Below are positions 1 through 10,377 of a DNA stretch of 64,000 nucleotides, piece by piece (within the stretch, counting starts at the first letter, position 1; each line of letters begins with the position of its first letter). A program made the position numbers and the translations under genes. The notes beneath the pieces were generated by a model. It saw only the letters and a list, made by a program, of their open reading frames with translations, made no database searches and was not told the DNA's origin. The DNA is taken from NCBI GenBank assembly GCA_003213115.1, contig QCNU01000003.1:34993-98992 (forward strand), in the 5' to 3' direction. The DNA is from Pelagibacteraceae bacterium AG-426-L23 (GTDB lineage Bacteria; Pseudomonadota; Alphaproteobacteria; Pelagibacterales; Pelagibacteraceae).

Positions 1-1464
1 CTCTTTTACTTTCGCGACAAGAGACATATAGGGACTTTCTTTATTTAAGTTAAACCAATTTGAAACTTCTTCGCTCAAAATTGAAGGAGCAAAGGGTCTG
101 AAACCCTCTCTAAATTTAATCTTTAGATTTAATTGTTTCTGCATTTTTTCTGACAAAGGGTTGGCTAAAATTGATCTAGCTCCTAAAGCCCTTGGGCCAA
201 ATTCCATTCTACCTTGAAACCATCCTACAATTTTATTTTGACTTAGTTCCTTTGCTAATTTTGGCAAAAGCTCATTGTCTTCAAGCTTATCAAAATTTGC
301 ATTTAAATATTTAAGATCTTTTTCTATACGATTATTACTAAAACTTGGACCTAAAAATGAACCTGACATTTCATCTTTATAATGATCTCTTTTATTACCC
401 AATTCCTTAAACCAAAAACTCAAAGCCGCACCTATAGAACCTCCAGCATCTCCTGCAGCAGGTTGAACCCATATATTTTCAAAAATCTTATTATTTAAAA
501 TTTTACCGTTAGCCACGCAGTTTAAAGCTACACCGCCAGCTAAGCATAAATTTTTAATCTTAAATTCTGCTGAAATTGATTTAGTAAGCTTAATTATAAT
601 TTCCTCAGTAACTGATTGAATGGAGGCAGCTATATCCATATGAAATTGAGTTAACTTTTCTTTTTTTGGATTTCTTACGGGTTCACCAAATAATTCTGAA
701 AATTTGTTATTTGTCATTGTTAAACCGGTAGCATAATTAAAATATTTCATATTTAGCTTAAAGGAACCGTCCTCTTTAACGTCAATTAGGTTTTCTAAAA
801 TAATGTTTTTAAATTTAGGTTCACCGTAAGGAGCTAATCCCATAAGTTTGTATTCACCGCTATTTACTTTAAAACCCGTGTAGTATGTAAAGGCTGAATA
901 GAGTAATCCTAAAGAATGAGGAAAGTGAATTTCCTTTATCATTTCTAGTTTATTTCCTTTGCCCAGCGCAACAGTAGTTGTTGCCCATTCACCTACTCCA
1001 TCAAGAGTTAAAACAATTGCATCCTTAAAAGGTGAAGGAAAAAAAGCACTTGCTGCATGACTGTAGTGATGTTCTGAAAAAAAAATTTTATCAATATCAT
1101 TAAAATTCTTATCGTGAATTTTTAACTTTTCAAAAATAAACTTTTTTTGAAATAACTTTTCTCTCAACCATATTGGCATTGACATACTAAAAGATTTAAA
1201 ACCCAATGGAGCAAAGGCCAAATATGTCTCTAAGAGTCTCTCAAATTTTAAAAAAGGTTTTTCAAAAAAGACTATGTGATCAATCTCGCTTAAGTTTAAT
1301 TTACCTTCAGAAAGAACATAGTCGACAGCTTTAGCGGGATATTTTGAGTCATGTTTCTTTCTTGAAAATCTCTCTTCTTGAGCTGCGGCTATGATTTTTC
1401 CGTCAACAACTAAAGCAGCCGCACTATCGTGATAAAAAGCTGAAATTCCTAATATTGACGTCAT
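1..1464 (-). CDS. Carbamoyltransferase (NodU/CmcH family), 3' end truncated by window edge
   Basis: Not in ORF track because it runs off the edge. Minus-strand reading from ATG at 1464: MTSILGISAFYHDSAAALVVDGKIIAAAQEERFSRKKHDSKYP..., with FSEHHYSHAASAF and FGPRALGARSILA motifs typical of the family. Confidence 0.93.
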   Translation of the reverse strand, partial: MTSILGISAFYHDSAAALVVDGKIIAAAQEERFSRKKHDSKYPAKAVDYVLSEGKLNLSEIDHIVFFEKPFLKFERLLETYLAFAPLGFKSFSMSMPIWLREKLFQKKFIFEKLKIHDKNFNDIDKIFFSEHHYSHAASAFFPSPFKDAIVLTLDGVGEWATTTVALGKGNKLEMIKEIHFPHSLGLLYSAFTYYTGFKVNSGEYKLMGLAPYGEPKFKNIILENLIDVKEDGSFKLNMKYFNYATGLTMTNNKFSELFGEPVRNPKKEKLTQFHMDIAASIQSVTEEIIIKLTKSISAEFKIKNLCLAGGVALNCVANGKILNNKIFENIWVQPAAGDAGGSIGAALSFWFKELGNKRDHYKDEMSGSFLGPSFSNNRIEKDLKYLNANFDKLEDNELLPKLAKELSQNKIVGWFQGRMEFGPRALGARSILANPLSEKMQKQLNLKIKFREGFRPFAPSILSEEVSNWFNLNKESPYMSLVAKVKE

Positions 1465-1482
1465 ATTATTTATAATACTAAT

Positions 1483-2400
1483 CTAATCTTTTTTTTGACC
1501 TAAAAAAATATATAGCCCGCCTTCATCACCCTGTCTATTAAAAATCATAGATATTTGAGTGAATAATCTCTCAAGTTTTGTCCCCACTTTTCCTTTATTA
1601 AAAAGATTAGAAACATCCTGATTTTCTTTATTGCTCTGAAAAAAATCACAACTAGGAAAAGAATTATAGAACTCTATTTTATTAATTTTAAAATTCTCAA
1701 TAACTTCATCAAAAGTATGAGATCTTTCAACAGGATGCGTATACTGGTCTTTAATCCAAGCGTCAATTTTTTTTAAAGATTTTGTATCAGTTTTTCTTAG
1801 AACTGGATCAAAAATCATTAAATATTTTTTTCCAAAGATTTTATAGAGATATTTTCTTATAAAAGTTCTTAATCTTCCATACTTATTATATAAGCCAACT
1901 AATAAAATTCCGTCTTTTTTTAATGACTTAGTAACTTTCTTCATAGCAGCGAAAGTATCTTTTGTGTGATGTAAAACACCATTACACAAGATAATATCAA
2001 AGTAATTATCTGAAAAGTGTTCATCAAAAATATCACCACAAACAAAATCAACATTTTTAATTTCATTTTTTTTTGCAAAATCTGAACCCGCCTTTAGAGA
2101 TGTAAAATTTGCATCAAATGCAACAACTTCATTATTGTTGCCAATACTTAAATAATTAGAAAGTTGGCAAGTCCCAGCACCTACCTCAAGAATTTTTTTA
2201 TTATATCCTATAAATTTTTTAAGGTTTGATGTAAAAAGATTTTCATCACCTTTTTTTAGTATAGCTAACTTGTCATCAGATATTTCATAATTTGGAAATG
2301 GGTCATCATGATAGAAAGTAATAACTTTTCCAGTTATGTTGTCTGAATAATCAAAAACTTTTATACCATCTTGGATAGTATAATTATTTTTTTTTAGCAT
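1483..2400 (-). CDS. Class I SAM-dependent methyltransferase
   Basis: ILEVGAGTCQLSNYL motif I, DIILCNGVLHHTKD motif; 305 aa ORF. Confidence 0.85.
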   Translation of the reverse strand: MLKKNNYTIQDGIKVFDYSDNITGKVITFYHDDPFPNYEISDDKLAILKKGDENLFTSNLKKFIGYNKKILEVGAGTCQLSNYLSIGNNNEVVAFDANFTSLKAGSDFAKKNEIKNVDFVCGDIFDEHFSDNYFDIILCNGVLHHTKDTFAAMKKVTKSLKKDGILLVGLYNKYGRLRTFIRKYLYKIFGKKYLMIFDPVLRKTDTKSLKKIDAWIKDQYTHPVERSHTFDEVIENFKINKIEFYNSFPSCDFFQSNKENQDVSNLFNKGKVGTKLERLFTQISMIFNRQGDEGGLYIFLGQKKD

Positions 2401-2407
2401 TTAATTA

Positions 2408-2560
2408 TTAAAATATTGCGTAAATGAATGGAGCTACAGTAGATCCTTGGCTTAAAACTATCAAGAATCCAAAAATTCCAAGTATAAAAAAGATTGGATA
2501 TAGCCACCATTTTTTTCTGTATCTCAAAAAAACTATAAACTCTTTTAAAAAACTTATCAT
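2408..2560 (-). CDS. DUF5989-like small membrane protein (50 aa)
   Basis: Hand-read minus ORF MISFLKEFIVFLRYRKKWWLYPIFFILGIFGFLIVLSQGSTVAPFIYAIF; its ATG overlaps the stop of the upstream SxtJ-like ORF by 1 nt. Confidence 0.8.
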   Translation of the reverse strand: MISFLKEFIVFLRYRKKWWLYPIFFILGIFGFLIVLSQGSTVAPFIYAIF

Positions 2561-2937
2561 TAAAATTGATTTTTCATAGATCCAAGATCTTTGTCTCTTT
2601 TAATCCAGTAGGATTTCTTTTCTAAAAATTTAATTCCCAAAAGGTCTTTACCAAAAATTCTTAAGAGAAGACCGATTGGAGTTATTACTATAAAATAAAC
2701 AATTGATAAGACTAAAGGTGCAATCACTTTACCAAGAATCTCACCAAATTTTATCCAAATTCTTTTAAATGGATTTAAAATTTTAGAATTCAAAAGTCCT
2801 AAAACTAAAAAAATTACAGCTATTAAAAGGGACCAGATTCTCAAACTATCGCCTTTAAATAATGGCCACAATGCTATTAGAAGAAAAACAATAAAAAAAA
2901 GTACCCCAAAACTTTTATTACTATTTTTTTTATCCAT
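2560..2937 (-). CDS. SxtJ-like small membrane protein
   Basis: 125 aa with several TM segments; position next to DUF5989 and carbamoyltransferase. Confidence 0.7.
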   Translation of the reverse strand: MDKKNSNKSFGVLFFIVFLLIALWPLFKGDSLRIWSLLIAVIFLVLGLLNSKILNPFKRIWIKFGEILGKVIAPLVLSIVYFIVITPIGLLLRIFGKDLLGIKFLEKKSYWIKRDKDLGSMKNQF

Positions 2938-2945
2938 TCCTTTAA

Positions 2946-4727
2946 TTAATTAAATCCCTTTTGGGCCTTCATATCTTCTCTTTTAATTCCAGCTACTTTA
3001 ACTGGTTTTTTCATTGCATCTCTTCTGAATGGTTCGCCTAACTCTTGGTTTAAAATAACTTCTATAAAAGTAGTAATCCCTTTTTTTTGATCTTCACAAG
3101 ATTGTTTTATTGCTTTAGTAGTTTCTTCCATTGTTTTTACGGTAACACCTTTTAAACCGCATGCATTAGCTACTTTTGCATAACTCAAATCTGGATCTAA
3201 TTCTGTTCCAATAAAATTATCATCAAACCATAATATAGAATTTCTTTTTTCAGCACCCCATTGATAATTTCTAAAAATTACCATTGAGATAGCTGGCCAT
3301 TCTTTTCGAGCACATGAACTCATTTCATTCATGCTAATTCCAAAAGCTCCATCACCAGCAAAGCCAATTACAGGAGTATCAGGACAACCAATTTTAGCAC
3401 CAAGTATTGATGGAAATCCATAGCCACAAGGACCGAATAGACCAGGCGCAAGATATTTTCTTCCTTTTTCAAAAGTAGGATATGCATTACCTATTGCACA
3501 ATTGTTTCCAATATCACTAGATATTATTACATCGTTTGGCATTCCTGCTTGTATAGCTCTCCATGCTTGTCTTGGCGACATTCGATCTTTGTCTCTTTCT
3601 CTTGCTTCTTTATTCCATACTGTACCTGGATCATCATCTTCATGGTCTAAACTTGATAATTTTTGTAACCATGCCGATTTAATTTGATGGATTAAGTCTT
3701 TTCTTTTCTTTCTATCTTTGTCTCCTGCTTTTGGAGAAAGTTTACTTAATAATTGTTGAGCAACAAGTTTTGCGTCTCCACAAATACCAACGGTTACTTT
3801 TTTTGTTAAACCAATTCTGTCAGAATTCATATCAACTTGAATTATTTTTGCATTTTTAGGCCAATAATCAATTCCATATCCAGGTAAGGTAGAAAAAGGA
3901 TTTAATCTAGTTCCAAGAGCTAAAACCACATCAGCTTTTGATATTAATTCCATTCCTGCTTTAGAACCGTTGTATCCTAAAGGCCCAACTGCTAAAGGGT
4001 GACTTCCTGGAAAGCTATCATTATGTTGATAGCCAGAACATACTGGCGAATCTAATTTTTCAGCTAACTTTACACAATCATTAATTGCTCCACCTATAAC
4101 TACTCCAGCTCCAGATAAAATAACTGGAAATTTTGCATCAGATAATAATTTTGCAGCTTTGTTGATTGCTTCTGCGCCTCCAGCTTGCCTTTCTAGTCTT
4201 ACAATAGGAGGTAAATCTATATCAATAACTTGTGTCCAATAATCTCTTGGTACGTTAATTTGTGCAGGAGCAGAACCTCTAATTGCTTTTTCTATAACAC
4301 GATTTAAAACCTCTGCCATTCTAGATGGATCTCTCACCTCTTCTTGATAACAAACCATATCTTTAAATAAATTCATTTGCTCTACCTCTTGAAAACCACC
4401 TTGACCCATTGTTTTATTTGCTGCCTGAGGTGTTACTAAAAGTAAAGGAGTATGATTCCAATAAGCTGTTTTAATTGGTGTGACTAAACCGGTAATCCCT
4501 GGACCATTTTGAGCAATTACCATAGACATTTTTCCTGTTGCTCTTGTATAGCCATCAGCAATTAACCCACCATTAGTTTCGTGAGCAACATCCCAAAACG
4601 TAATTCCAGCATCAGGAAAAATATCAGAGATAGGCATGAAAGCTGATCCAATTATCCCAAAAGCATGTTCAATACCATGCATTTGTAAAACTTTTACAAA
4701 AGCTTCTTCTGTAGTCATTTTTGCCAT
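2946..4727 (-). CDS. xsc: Sulfoacetaldehyde acetyltransferase (ThDP-dependent)
   Basis: 593 aa; MTTEEAFVKVLQMHGIEHAFGIIGSAFMPISDIFP N-terminus and ThDP-binding GDGAFGISMNEMSS. Confidence 0.93.
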   Translation of the reverse strand: MAKMTTEEAFVKVLQMHGIEHAFGIIGSAFMPISDIFPDAGITFWDVAHETNGGLIADGYTRATGKMSMVIAQNGPGITGLVTPIKTAYWNHTPLLLVTPQAANKTMGQGGFQEVEQMNLFKDMVCYQEEVRDPSRMAEVLNRVIEKAIRGSAPAQINVPRDYWTQVIDIDLPPIVRLERQAGGAEAINKAAKLLSDAKFPVILSGAGVVIGGAINDCVKLAEKLDSPVCSGYQHNDSFPGSHPLAVGPLGYNGSKAGMELISKADVVLALGTRLNPFSTLPGYGIDYWPKNAKIIQVDMNSDRIGLTKKVTVGICGDAKLVAQQLLSKLSPKAGDKDRKKRKDLIHQIKSAWLQKLSSLDHEDDDPGTVWNKEARERDKDRMSPRQAWRAIQAGMPNDVIISSDIGNNCAIGNAYPTFEKGRKYLAPGLFGPCGYGFPSILGAKIGCPDTPVIGFAGDGAFGISMNEMSSCARKEWPAISMVIFRNYQWGAEKRNSILWFDDNFIGTELDPDLSYAKVANACGLKGVTVKTMEETTKAIKQSCEDQKKGITTFIEVILNQELGEPFRRDAMKKPVKVAGIKREDMKAQKGFN

Positions 4728-4784
4728 AAAAATCCTGTTTACTTTAATTATATCAAATTATAGTTTATATCCATTAAATATTTT

Positions 4785-5072
4785 ATGTCACAGCCAGACC
4801 TTATTATCCATGACGAAAAAGATAACGTTGGAGTAGTTGTAATAGAAACAACGAAAAAGGGCCAAGAATGTAGTGCATGGATAATGGAAAATGATAAAAC
4901 TATCAAAGTTCACTCAACCAATGAAGTTCCATTAGGTCACAAAATCGCACTAAAAGATCTGAAGGAGGGAGACACAATATTAAAGTATGGTCATGATATT
5001 GGTAAAGTTGTAAAATCAATAAAAAAAGGTGATCATGTTCATGTTCACAATGTAAAAACAAAGAAATGGTAA
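4785..5072 (+). CDS. suyA: (2R)-sulfolactate sulfo-lyase small subunit (UxaA/SAF-like)
   Basis: 95 aa SAF-domain-like protein directly upstream of a SuyB-like subunit and divergent from xsc. Confidence 0.75.
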   Translation: MSQPDLIIHDEKDNVGVVVIETTKKGQECSAWIMENDKTIKVHSTNEVPLGHKIALKDLKEGDTILKYGHDIGKVVKSIKKGDHVHVHNVKTKKW

Positions 5073-5076
5073 ATGT

Positions 5077-6243
5077 ATGGAAATTCCAAAAAGTTTTTTA
5101 GGTTATAAAAGGGAAAACGGAAGAGCGGGCACAAGAAATCATGTAATAATTTTACCAGTTGATGATATATCAAATGCATGTGCGGAAGCAGTGTCAAACA
5201 ATATTAAAGGAACCATTGCTTTACCTCACTCCTATGGAAGACTTCAATTTGGTGCAGATCTTGAGTTACATTTTAGAACAATGATAGGAACTGGAAAAAA
5301 TCCTAATGTAGCTGCAGTAATAGTTATTGGAATAGAGCCAAAATGGACAAAAAGGATTGTGGACGAAATAGCAAAAACAGGAAAACCTGTCGAAGGATTT
5401 CACATCGAAAGAACTGGGGATATAGGAACAATTATGAAGGCTTCAAAAAAAGCACAGGAATTTTCACAATGGGCTTCGGAAAAACAAAGAGAGGAATGTC
5501 CACTAAGTGATTTATGGATATCTGTTAAATGTGGGGAGTCAGATACAACTTCTGGATTAGCATCAAATCCTACTGTAGGTAATTTAATGGAAAAACTAGA
5601 ACCCTTTGGTGTTCATTTGTGTTTTGGAGAAACTTCAGAATTAACAGGTGCTGAAACAGTTTGTGCAGCTAGGGGCGCAACTCCAGAAGCAAAGAAAAAG
5701 TTTATGAAAACATGGAATGCTTATAATGACTTTATATTAAAAGAAGCAACAAATGATCTATCTGAAAGTCAACCAACTGCTGGAAATATTGCTGGTGGTT
5801 TAACAACAATTGAAGAAAAAGCTTTTGGAAATTTTCAAAAAATTGGAAACTTAAAGTTTATTGATGTTTTAGAACCTGCAGAAGAACCAAAAAAAGGAAA
5901 AGGTTTGTATTTTATGGATACTTCTTCGGCAGCAGCAGAGTGTGTTACTTTACAAGCAGCAGGAGGATTTAATATTCACTTATTTCCAACAGGACAAGGA
6001 AATATTATAGGCAATCCGATTGAGCCTGTGGTAAAGCTTACTGCTAATCCTTTAACTGCTAAATTAATGAAAGAACATGTAGACTGCGATGTTTCAAAAA
6101 TTTTATCAAGAGAAATGAATTTGTCTCAAGCAGGAGATGAATTAATCAAAGTGATGTTGAAAGTTGCCAATGGAAGACTCACTTGTGCTGAGGCTTTAGG
6201 CCATAGAGAATTTGTTATGACAAAACTTTATAGAAGTGCATAA
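5077..6243 (+). CDS. suyB: (2R)-sulfolactate sulfo-lyase large subunit (UxaA family)
   Basis: 388 aa; [25 protein letters not shown]-terminus of the altronate dehydratase/SuyB family; sulfonate gene context. Confidence 0.78.
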   Translation: MEIPKSFLGYKRENGRAGTRNHVIILPVDDISNACAEAVSNNIKGTIALPHSYGRLQFGADLELHFRTMIGTGKNPNVAAVIVIGIEPKWTKRIVDEIAKTGKPVEGFHIERTGDIGTIMKASKKAQEFSQWASEKQREECPLSDLWISVKCGESDTTSGLASNPTVGNLMEKLEPFGVHLCFGETSELTGAETVCAARGATPEAKKKFMKTWNAYNDFILKEATNDLSESQPTAGNIAGGLTTIEEKAFGNFQKIGNLKFIDVLEPAEEPKKGKGLYFMDTSSAAAECVTLQAAGGFNIHLFPTGQGNIIGNPIEPVVKLTANPLTAKLMKEHVDCDVSKILSREMNLSQAGDELIKVMLKVANGRLTCAEALGHREFVMTKLYRSA

Positions 6244-6245
6244 AA

Positions 6246-7361
6246 TTATTTAGTAACTTTAACATCTTCTAGCTTTTTTTTCCTAAAATCACTCAATACT
6301 TTTCTTGCAAGTGCCGCTAGAGCACCTAAAGCTATAGCAATTATTATAGCAAAAGCTCCATATAGAATTGGAGTATTATTAGATAAACTTAAAACAAATT
6401 CTGAAATAGGATTTAATTCTGGTTGTAAAGGTTTTATACTATCAGCTTTTTTTGAAGTTTCTTTAAAAAAAGTGTCGTAAGCTATAGCAACAGATACGCT
6501 GCACAAAAGAACAGCGAACATCGTTTTTAACTCTGAACTTTTTAAGTATTGTCCGAGTTTTTGTCCAACTTGAACTCCAAAGATAGAACCAAATATTAAT
6601 GGAACTACTAAAATTAAATCAATAGAACCGTAGTTTGATGCATGAAGAATTGTTACTATTGCACTGATAAATAGCGTCACAAATAATGACGTACCAGGTA
6701 TTAATTTGGTTGGCATACCTATTATATAAATCATGGCAGGAACCATTAAAAATGCACCGCCAACTCCCATCATTGATGCAATAAATCCAACAACTAAACC
6801 TAAAATGATAGGTGTAAAAATGCTTTCATAAAGTTTAGATTTTTTAAACCTCATTCTAAATGGTAAACCTTGCAACCAATTATGGTTATGTAATTTTTTT
6901 CTTAATACAATTTTTTTTCTTTCCCTGTCTACTTCCGCAACCCCCTCTAACAACATTAAAGTTCCAATAATCGCTAGAAGATACATATAAGCTAATGAGA
7001 TAATTAAACTAATTTTGCCTATTTCTTTAAAATATGTGAAAGTTATAATGCCTATTATAGTACCAAAAACTCCTCCTACTACAATCATAGAACCCATCTT
7101 ATAATCTAAAGTATTTTTAAACCAATGAGTTAACGATCCAGAAACTGATGTAGCTAAAATATTATTTACTTCATTTGGAACTGCATATGTTGGGGGAACG
7201 CCCATAAAAATTAAAAATGGAGTCATTAAAAAACCTCCTCCAACTCCAAATATTCCCGAAAGCAAGCCAACTACAAAACTTAGAAAAAGTATTAAAATGA
7301 TATTTACAGAAACTCCAGCTATTGGGAGATATAGTTCCATATTAATGTAAGTATTCTTCAA
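6246..7361 (-). CDS. Sulfite exporter TauE/SafE family permease
   Basis: FVVGLLSGIFGVGGGFLMTPFLIFMGVPPTYAV and second GVGGAFLMVPAM repeat. Confidence 0.88.
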   Translation of the reverse strand: MKNTYINMELYLPIAGVSVNIILILFLSFVVGLLSGIFGVGGGFLMTPFLIFMGVPPTYAVPNEVNNILATSVSGSLTHWFKNTLDYKMGSMIVVGGVFGTIIGIITFTYFKEIGKISLIISLAYMYLLAIIGTLMLLEGVAEVDRERKKIVLRKKLHNHNWLQGLPFRMRFKKSKLYESIFTPIILGLVVGFIASMMGVGGAFLMVPAMIYIIGMPTKLIPGTSLFVTLFISAIVTILHASNYGSIDLILVVPLIFGSIFGVQVGQKLGQYLKSSELKTMFAVLLCSVSVAIAYDTFFKETSKKADSIKPLQPELNPISEFVLSLSNNTPILYGAFAIIIAIALGALAALARKVLSDFRKKKLEDVKVTK

Positions 7362-7424
7362 ATATTACATTGTCAATGAATAGATAGAAGAACTAAATTA
7401 AGATGTTGTTGGGATTAGCGGTAT

Positions 7425-7586
7425 TTAAATGAAATATCTCAAAGTGCCCACAAGAATCATAGCCCAAAAGATTAAAAGTAATGCGTTTGTGAAGGTCTTT
7501 ACAGTAAGAATGTCTATAAGCAAAAATTTCTTTTTAAGAGTTTTGTTACTATTTTGAATTGAAGAATTCACACATGTAACTAACAT
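7425..7586 (-). CDS. Possible small single-TM protein (53 aa)
   Basis: Hand-read: MLVTCVNSSIQNSNKTLKKKFLLIDILTVKTFTNALLLIFWAMILVGTLRYFI; fills an otherwise empty gap. Confidence 0.4.
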   Translation of the reverse strand: MLVTCVNSSIQNSNKTLKKKFLLIDILTVKTFTNALLLIFWAMILVGTLRYFI

Positions 7587-7643
7587 AGGGTTTCAAATTT
7601 TTGAAATATTTATTGAAAAGAAACATGTACAAACTGACGCAGG

Positions 7644-7994
7644 CTAGTAAATGGTCGCTCCGAAAACCTTGATTTCTTCACCTTCTACTCCAAGCACTAA
7701 GCGACCTAAATATTCACCGGGAATACTATTACTTTTTTGTTTGTAGAGCACAGTAACATGCAAGTCTCTTCTAAGACACCCAAGAACATCGTATTTTTCA
7801 GATAAACTTGTAAGAAGTTTATTGTTTGACCACTGTTTTCCTAACTCTACTTCATTAGCTCCGTAAAGCATTTGAGAAGAGAAGTCTCTTGTAAAACCTC
7901 CATAGTCCTTCATGTTTGAGGTTTTAATTAAATTTTCCCATATAGGATTAGCAATTTCTATTATTTCTTCGTCTGTTTTCTTTAGAAGATCCAT
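7644..7994 (-). CDS. Uncharacterised 116 aa protein downstream of aprBA
   Basis: Complete ORF, same strand and short gap from aprA; no family recognised. Confidence 0.65.
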   Translation of the reverse strand: MDLLKKTDEEIIEIANPIWENLIKTSNMKDYGGFTRDFSSQMLYGANEVELGKQWSNNKLLTSLSEKYDVLGCLRRDLHVTVLYKQKSNSIPGEYLGRLVLGVEGEEIKVFGATIY

Positions 7995-8011
7995 TAATTA
8001 TTATAATACTG

Positions 8012-9871
8012 CTAAGATGCTTTCTTTTTTTTCTCGTCATCCACTATGTGATAGACTGGCATCTTTTCCATCGTAAATTTACCAGTTTTTGGATCTCTTC
8101 GCGATACAGTCAAACAATGCCAATTTTCATCGTCTAATTTTAATTTATCACCACGATAATAATATCCTGGCCAACGTGTTTCTTCTCTGAACAAAGTGTG
8201 TTCTGTTACGCATTGTGAAGTTAAAGTTCTATGTTTTAATTCCCAAGCTCTCATTAACTGATGGTAATCTTCTGCTCCTACATGTTCCAAATCTTCTTGT
8301 AGCCATGCAAGTAATTCTAAACCCTTTTTTAATAAATTATCATTAGTCATATAATTAGCTGTTATCCCACCTACATATTCATCCATAATTTTTTGTAAAC
8401 GTTGTAAGCCTTGTATAGGAGATATATAACTTGGTGAAACAGTTCCTCCAGTTATCTCATTTCTACCGACAGTATAGTTTTCTAATGGTTTATATATTGT
8501 CTCTTTAAAATTATTACATTGATCCTCACTAACTTTTATATCTTTTGCTTTTTGCTCTTCGATATATTTTACTGCAGCCTTTGCTGCTAAACGACCTTCT
8601 GTGAATGATCCTGATGAAAATTTATGTGCACTTCCACCTACTGTGTCTCCAGCTCCAAAAAGTCCCTCTACCGTTGTCATTCTATTGTATCCCCAAAAAT
8701 ATTCAGGTGGTGAGATATCTTCTGGCCCGCTTACCCAAGCACCTGAACAGGTAGCGTGGGAACCCATAACGTATGGTTCAGAAGTTGTTAATTCAGGATT
8801 TGTATATTTAGGATCTATATTTTGTGATGCCCAAACTACTGCTTGACCAACTGTCATGCCCAAAAAGTTTTCCCATCCTACTGTTTCCAAATGAGGATCT
8901 TGAAATGCCTCTTTAGTTACCATGTGAATAGGTCCTCCTCCAGCCATTACTTCTTGAATAAACGCGTGGTTTCTAAGACATGTTGGTACTGGATGATGAT
9001 CTATATACTCTCCAACTAATTTTTTGGTTTGCTCATACCATTTTTTTTCATAGTTTTCTCCATTAGCATTTTGAGTATAAGTTTTTAAATGTAAAAAATA
9101 AGCGCCTACTGGCCCGTAACCATCTTTAAATCTACATAAAACTATTCTGTTTTCCATTTGAGTCATCTTTGCGCCTACGGCTATGGGTAGTGCATATGCT
9201 GATCCATTACTCCAAGGTGCATACCAAGTTCTTCCCATTCCCTCGCCAACAGCTCTAGGTTTAAAAATATGTGATGCTCCTCCCGCTGAGACTATTACTG
9301 TTTTAGCACGAAATACATAAAAGTCTCCAGTACGCATATTAAAGCCTACAGCCCCGCCTATTCTATTTTCTTTGTTCTCATCCATTAAAAGATGTGTAAC
9401 CATTATTCTGTTATAAATTTTGTCTGCTGATTTTTTTGCAGCCTCAGCTACAATTGGTTTGTAGCTCTCTCCATGGATCATTATTTGCCACTTACCTTCT
9501 CTTTGATAACGTCCAGTTTTTGGATCTTTCATCATGGGCAATCCCCATTCATCAAACATGTGTACAGTCGAGTCAACATGTCTTGCCATATCATATCCAA
9601 GATCTTCTCTAACTAAGCCCATTAAATCGTTACGAGCGTAACGCACATGATCTTCTGGTTGATTTTCATTCCACTGCATTCCCATATAACAATTTATTGC
9701 ATAAAGACCTTGTGCTACAGCTCCACTTCTATCAATATTAGCTTTTTCTACACAAACAATTCTTAGATTTCTTCCCCAATGTCTCGCTTCAAATGTGGCT
9801 CCTGTACCAGCCATTCCACCGCCAATAACAAGAACGTCACAATCTTCGTAATGTGTTTTCCTTTTTGGCAC
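8012..9871 (-). CDS. aprA: Adenylylsulfate reductase subunit alpha
   Basis: 619 aa flavoprotein, CDVLVIGGGMAGTGATFEARHWG, AGGASHIFKPRAVGEGMGRTWYAPWSNGSAY. Confidence 0.97.
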   Translation of the reverse strand: MPKRKTHYEDCDVLVIGGGMAGTGATFEARHWGRNLRIVCVEKANIDRSGAVAQGLYAINCYMGMQWNENQPEDHVRYARNDLMGLVREDLGYDMARHVDSTVHMFDEWGLPMMKDPKTGRYQREGKWQIMIHGESYKPIVAEAAKKSADKIYNRIMVTHLLMDENKENRIGGAVGFNMRTGDFYVFRAKTVIVSAGGASHIFKPRAVGEGMGRTWYAPWSNGSAYALPIAVGAKMTQMENRIVLCRFKDGYGPVGAYFLHLKTYTQNANGENYEKKWYEQTKKLVGEYIDHHPVPTCLRNHAFIQEVMAGGGPIHMVTKEAFQDPHLETVGWENFLGMTVGQAVVWASQNIDPKYTNPELTTSEPYVMGSHATCSGAWVSGPEDISPPEYFWGYNRMTTVEGLFGAGDTVGGSAHKFSSGSFTEGRLAAKAAVKYIEEQKAKDIKVSEDQCNNFKETIYKPLENYTVGRNEITGGTVSPSYISPIQGLQRLQKIMDEYVGGITANYMTNDNLLKKGLELLAWLQEDLEHVGAEDYHQLMRAWELKHRTLTSQCVTEHTLFREETRWPGYYYRGDKLKLDDENWHCLTVSRRDPKTGKFTMEKMPVYHIVDDEKKKKAS

Positions 9872-10341
9872 TAATAATAAACTCCCTTTTTAAAAGAATT
9901 TTTATTTATTGTCGGTAGATCTTTTTTTGTATTCAGGCCTTTTGGTTCAGAATAAAGAGTTTCAGAATTAATTTCACCTTGGTTTGGTTTATCTGCCTCT
10001 GAAAGTTTAGGTATGAATTTCCCCCATGGCTTAGTGGTAATAGGAGAAACAAAATCTTTCTCTGTTCCATTTCTAAATTTTATTTTCCAAGAAATAGTTC
10101 CTTTTTCCTCTTCTCTTCTAACTCTTACGCTATGACCCATAGGTGCAAAATCAGCGTACCCTCTTACATCAATTGCATGATTTGGACATGCCTTCACACA
10201 AGAGTAACACTCCCAGCAAAAATTAGGTTCGATATTTTTAGCACGTCTAATAGTTTCATCAATGTGCATAATATCTGAAGGGCAAATATCTACACAATGA
10301 CCACATCCATCACATCGCGTCATGTAAACAAAAGTTGACAT
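9871..10341 (-). CDS. aprB: Adenylylsulfate reductase subunit beta (4Fe-4S)
   Basis: CDGCGHCVDICPSDIMHID and CWECYSCVKACPNHAIDVRGYADFAPMG. Confidence 0.97.
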   Translation of the reverse strand: MSTFVYMTRCDGCGHCVDICPSDIMHIDETIRRAKNIEPNFCWECYSCVKACPNHAIDVRGYADFAPMGHSVRVRREEEKGTISWKIKFRNGTEKDFVSPITTKPWGKFIPKLSEADKPNQGEINSETLYSEPKGLNTKKDLPTINKNSFKKGVYY

Positions 10342-10377
10342 AATTTTAATCTCCTTTTTTAATTCCTTTGTATCATA

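Noticed and set aside
3502-3687. 61-aa plus-strand ORF inside xsc
   Set aside because: Antisense to a clear full-length gene; protein-like features absent. Same reasoning applies to most other 60-139 aa antisense ORFs in the track (e.g. 8601, 16063, 22165, 36464, 52605, 57450, 58645).
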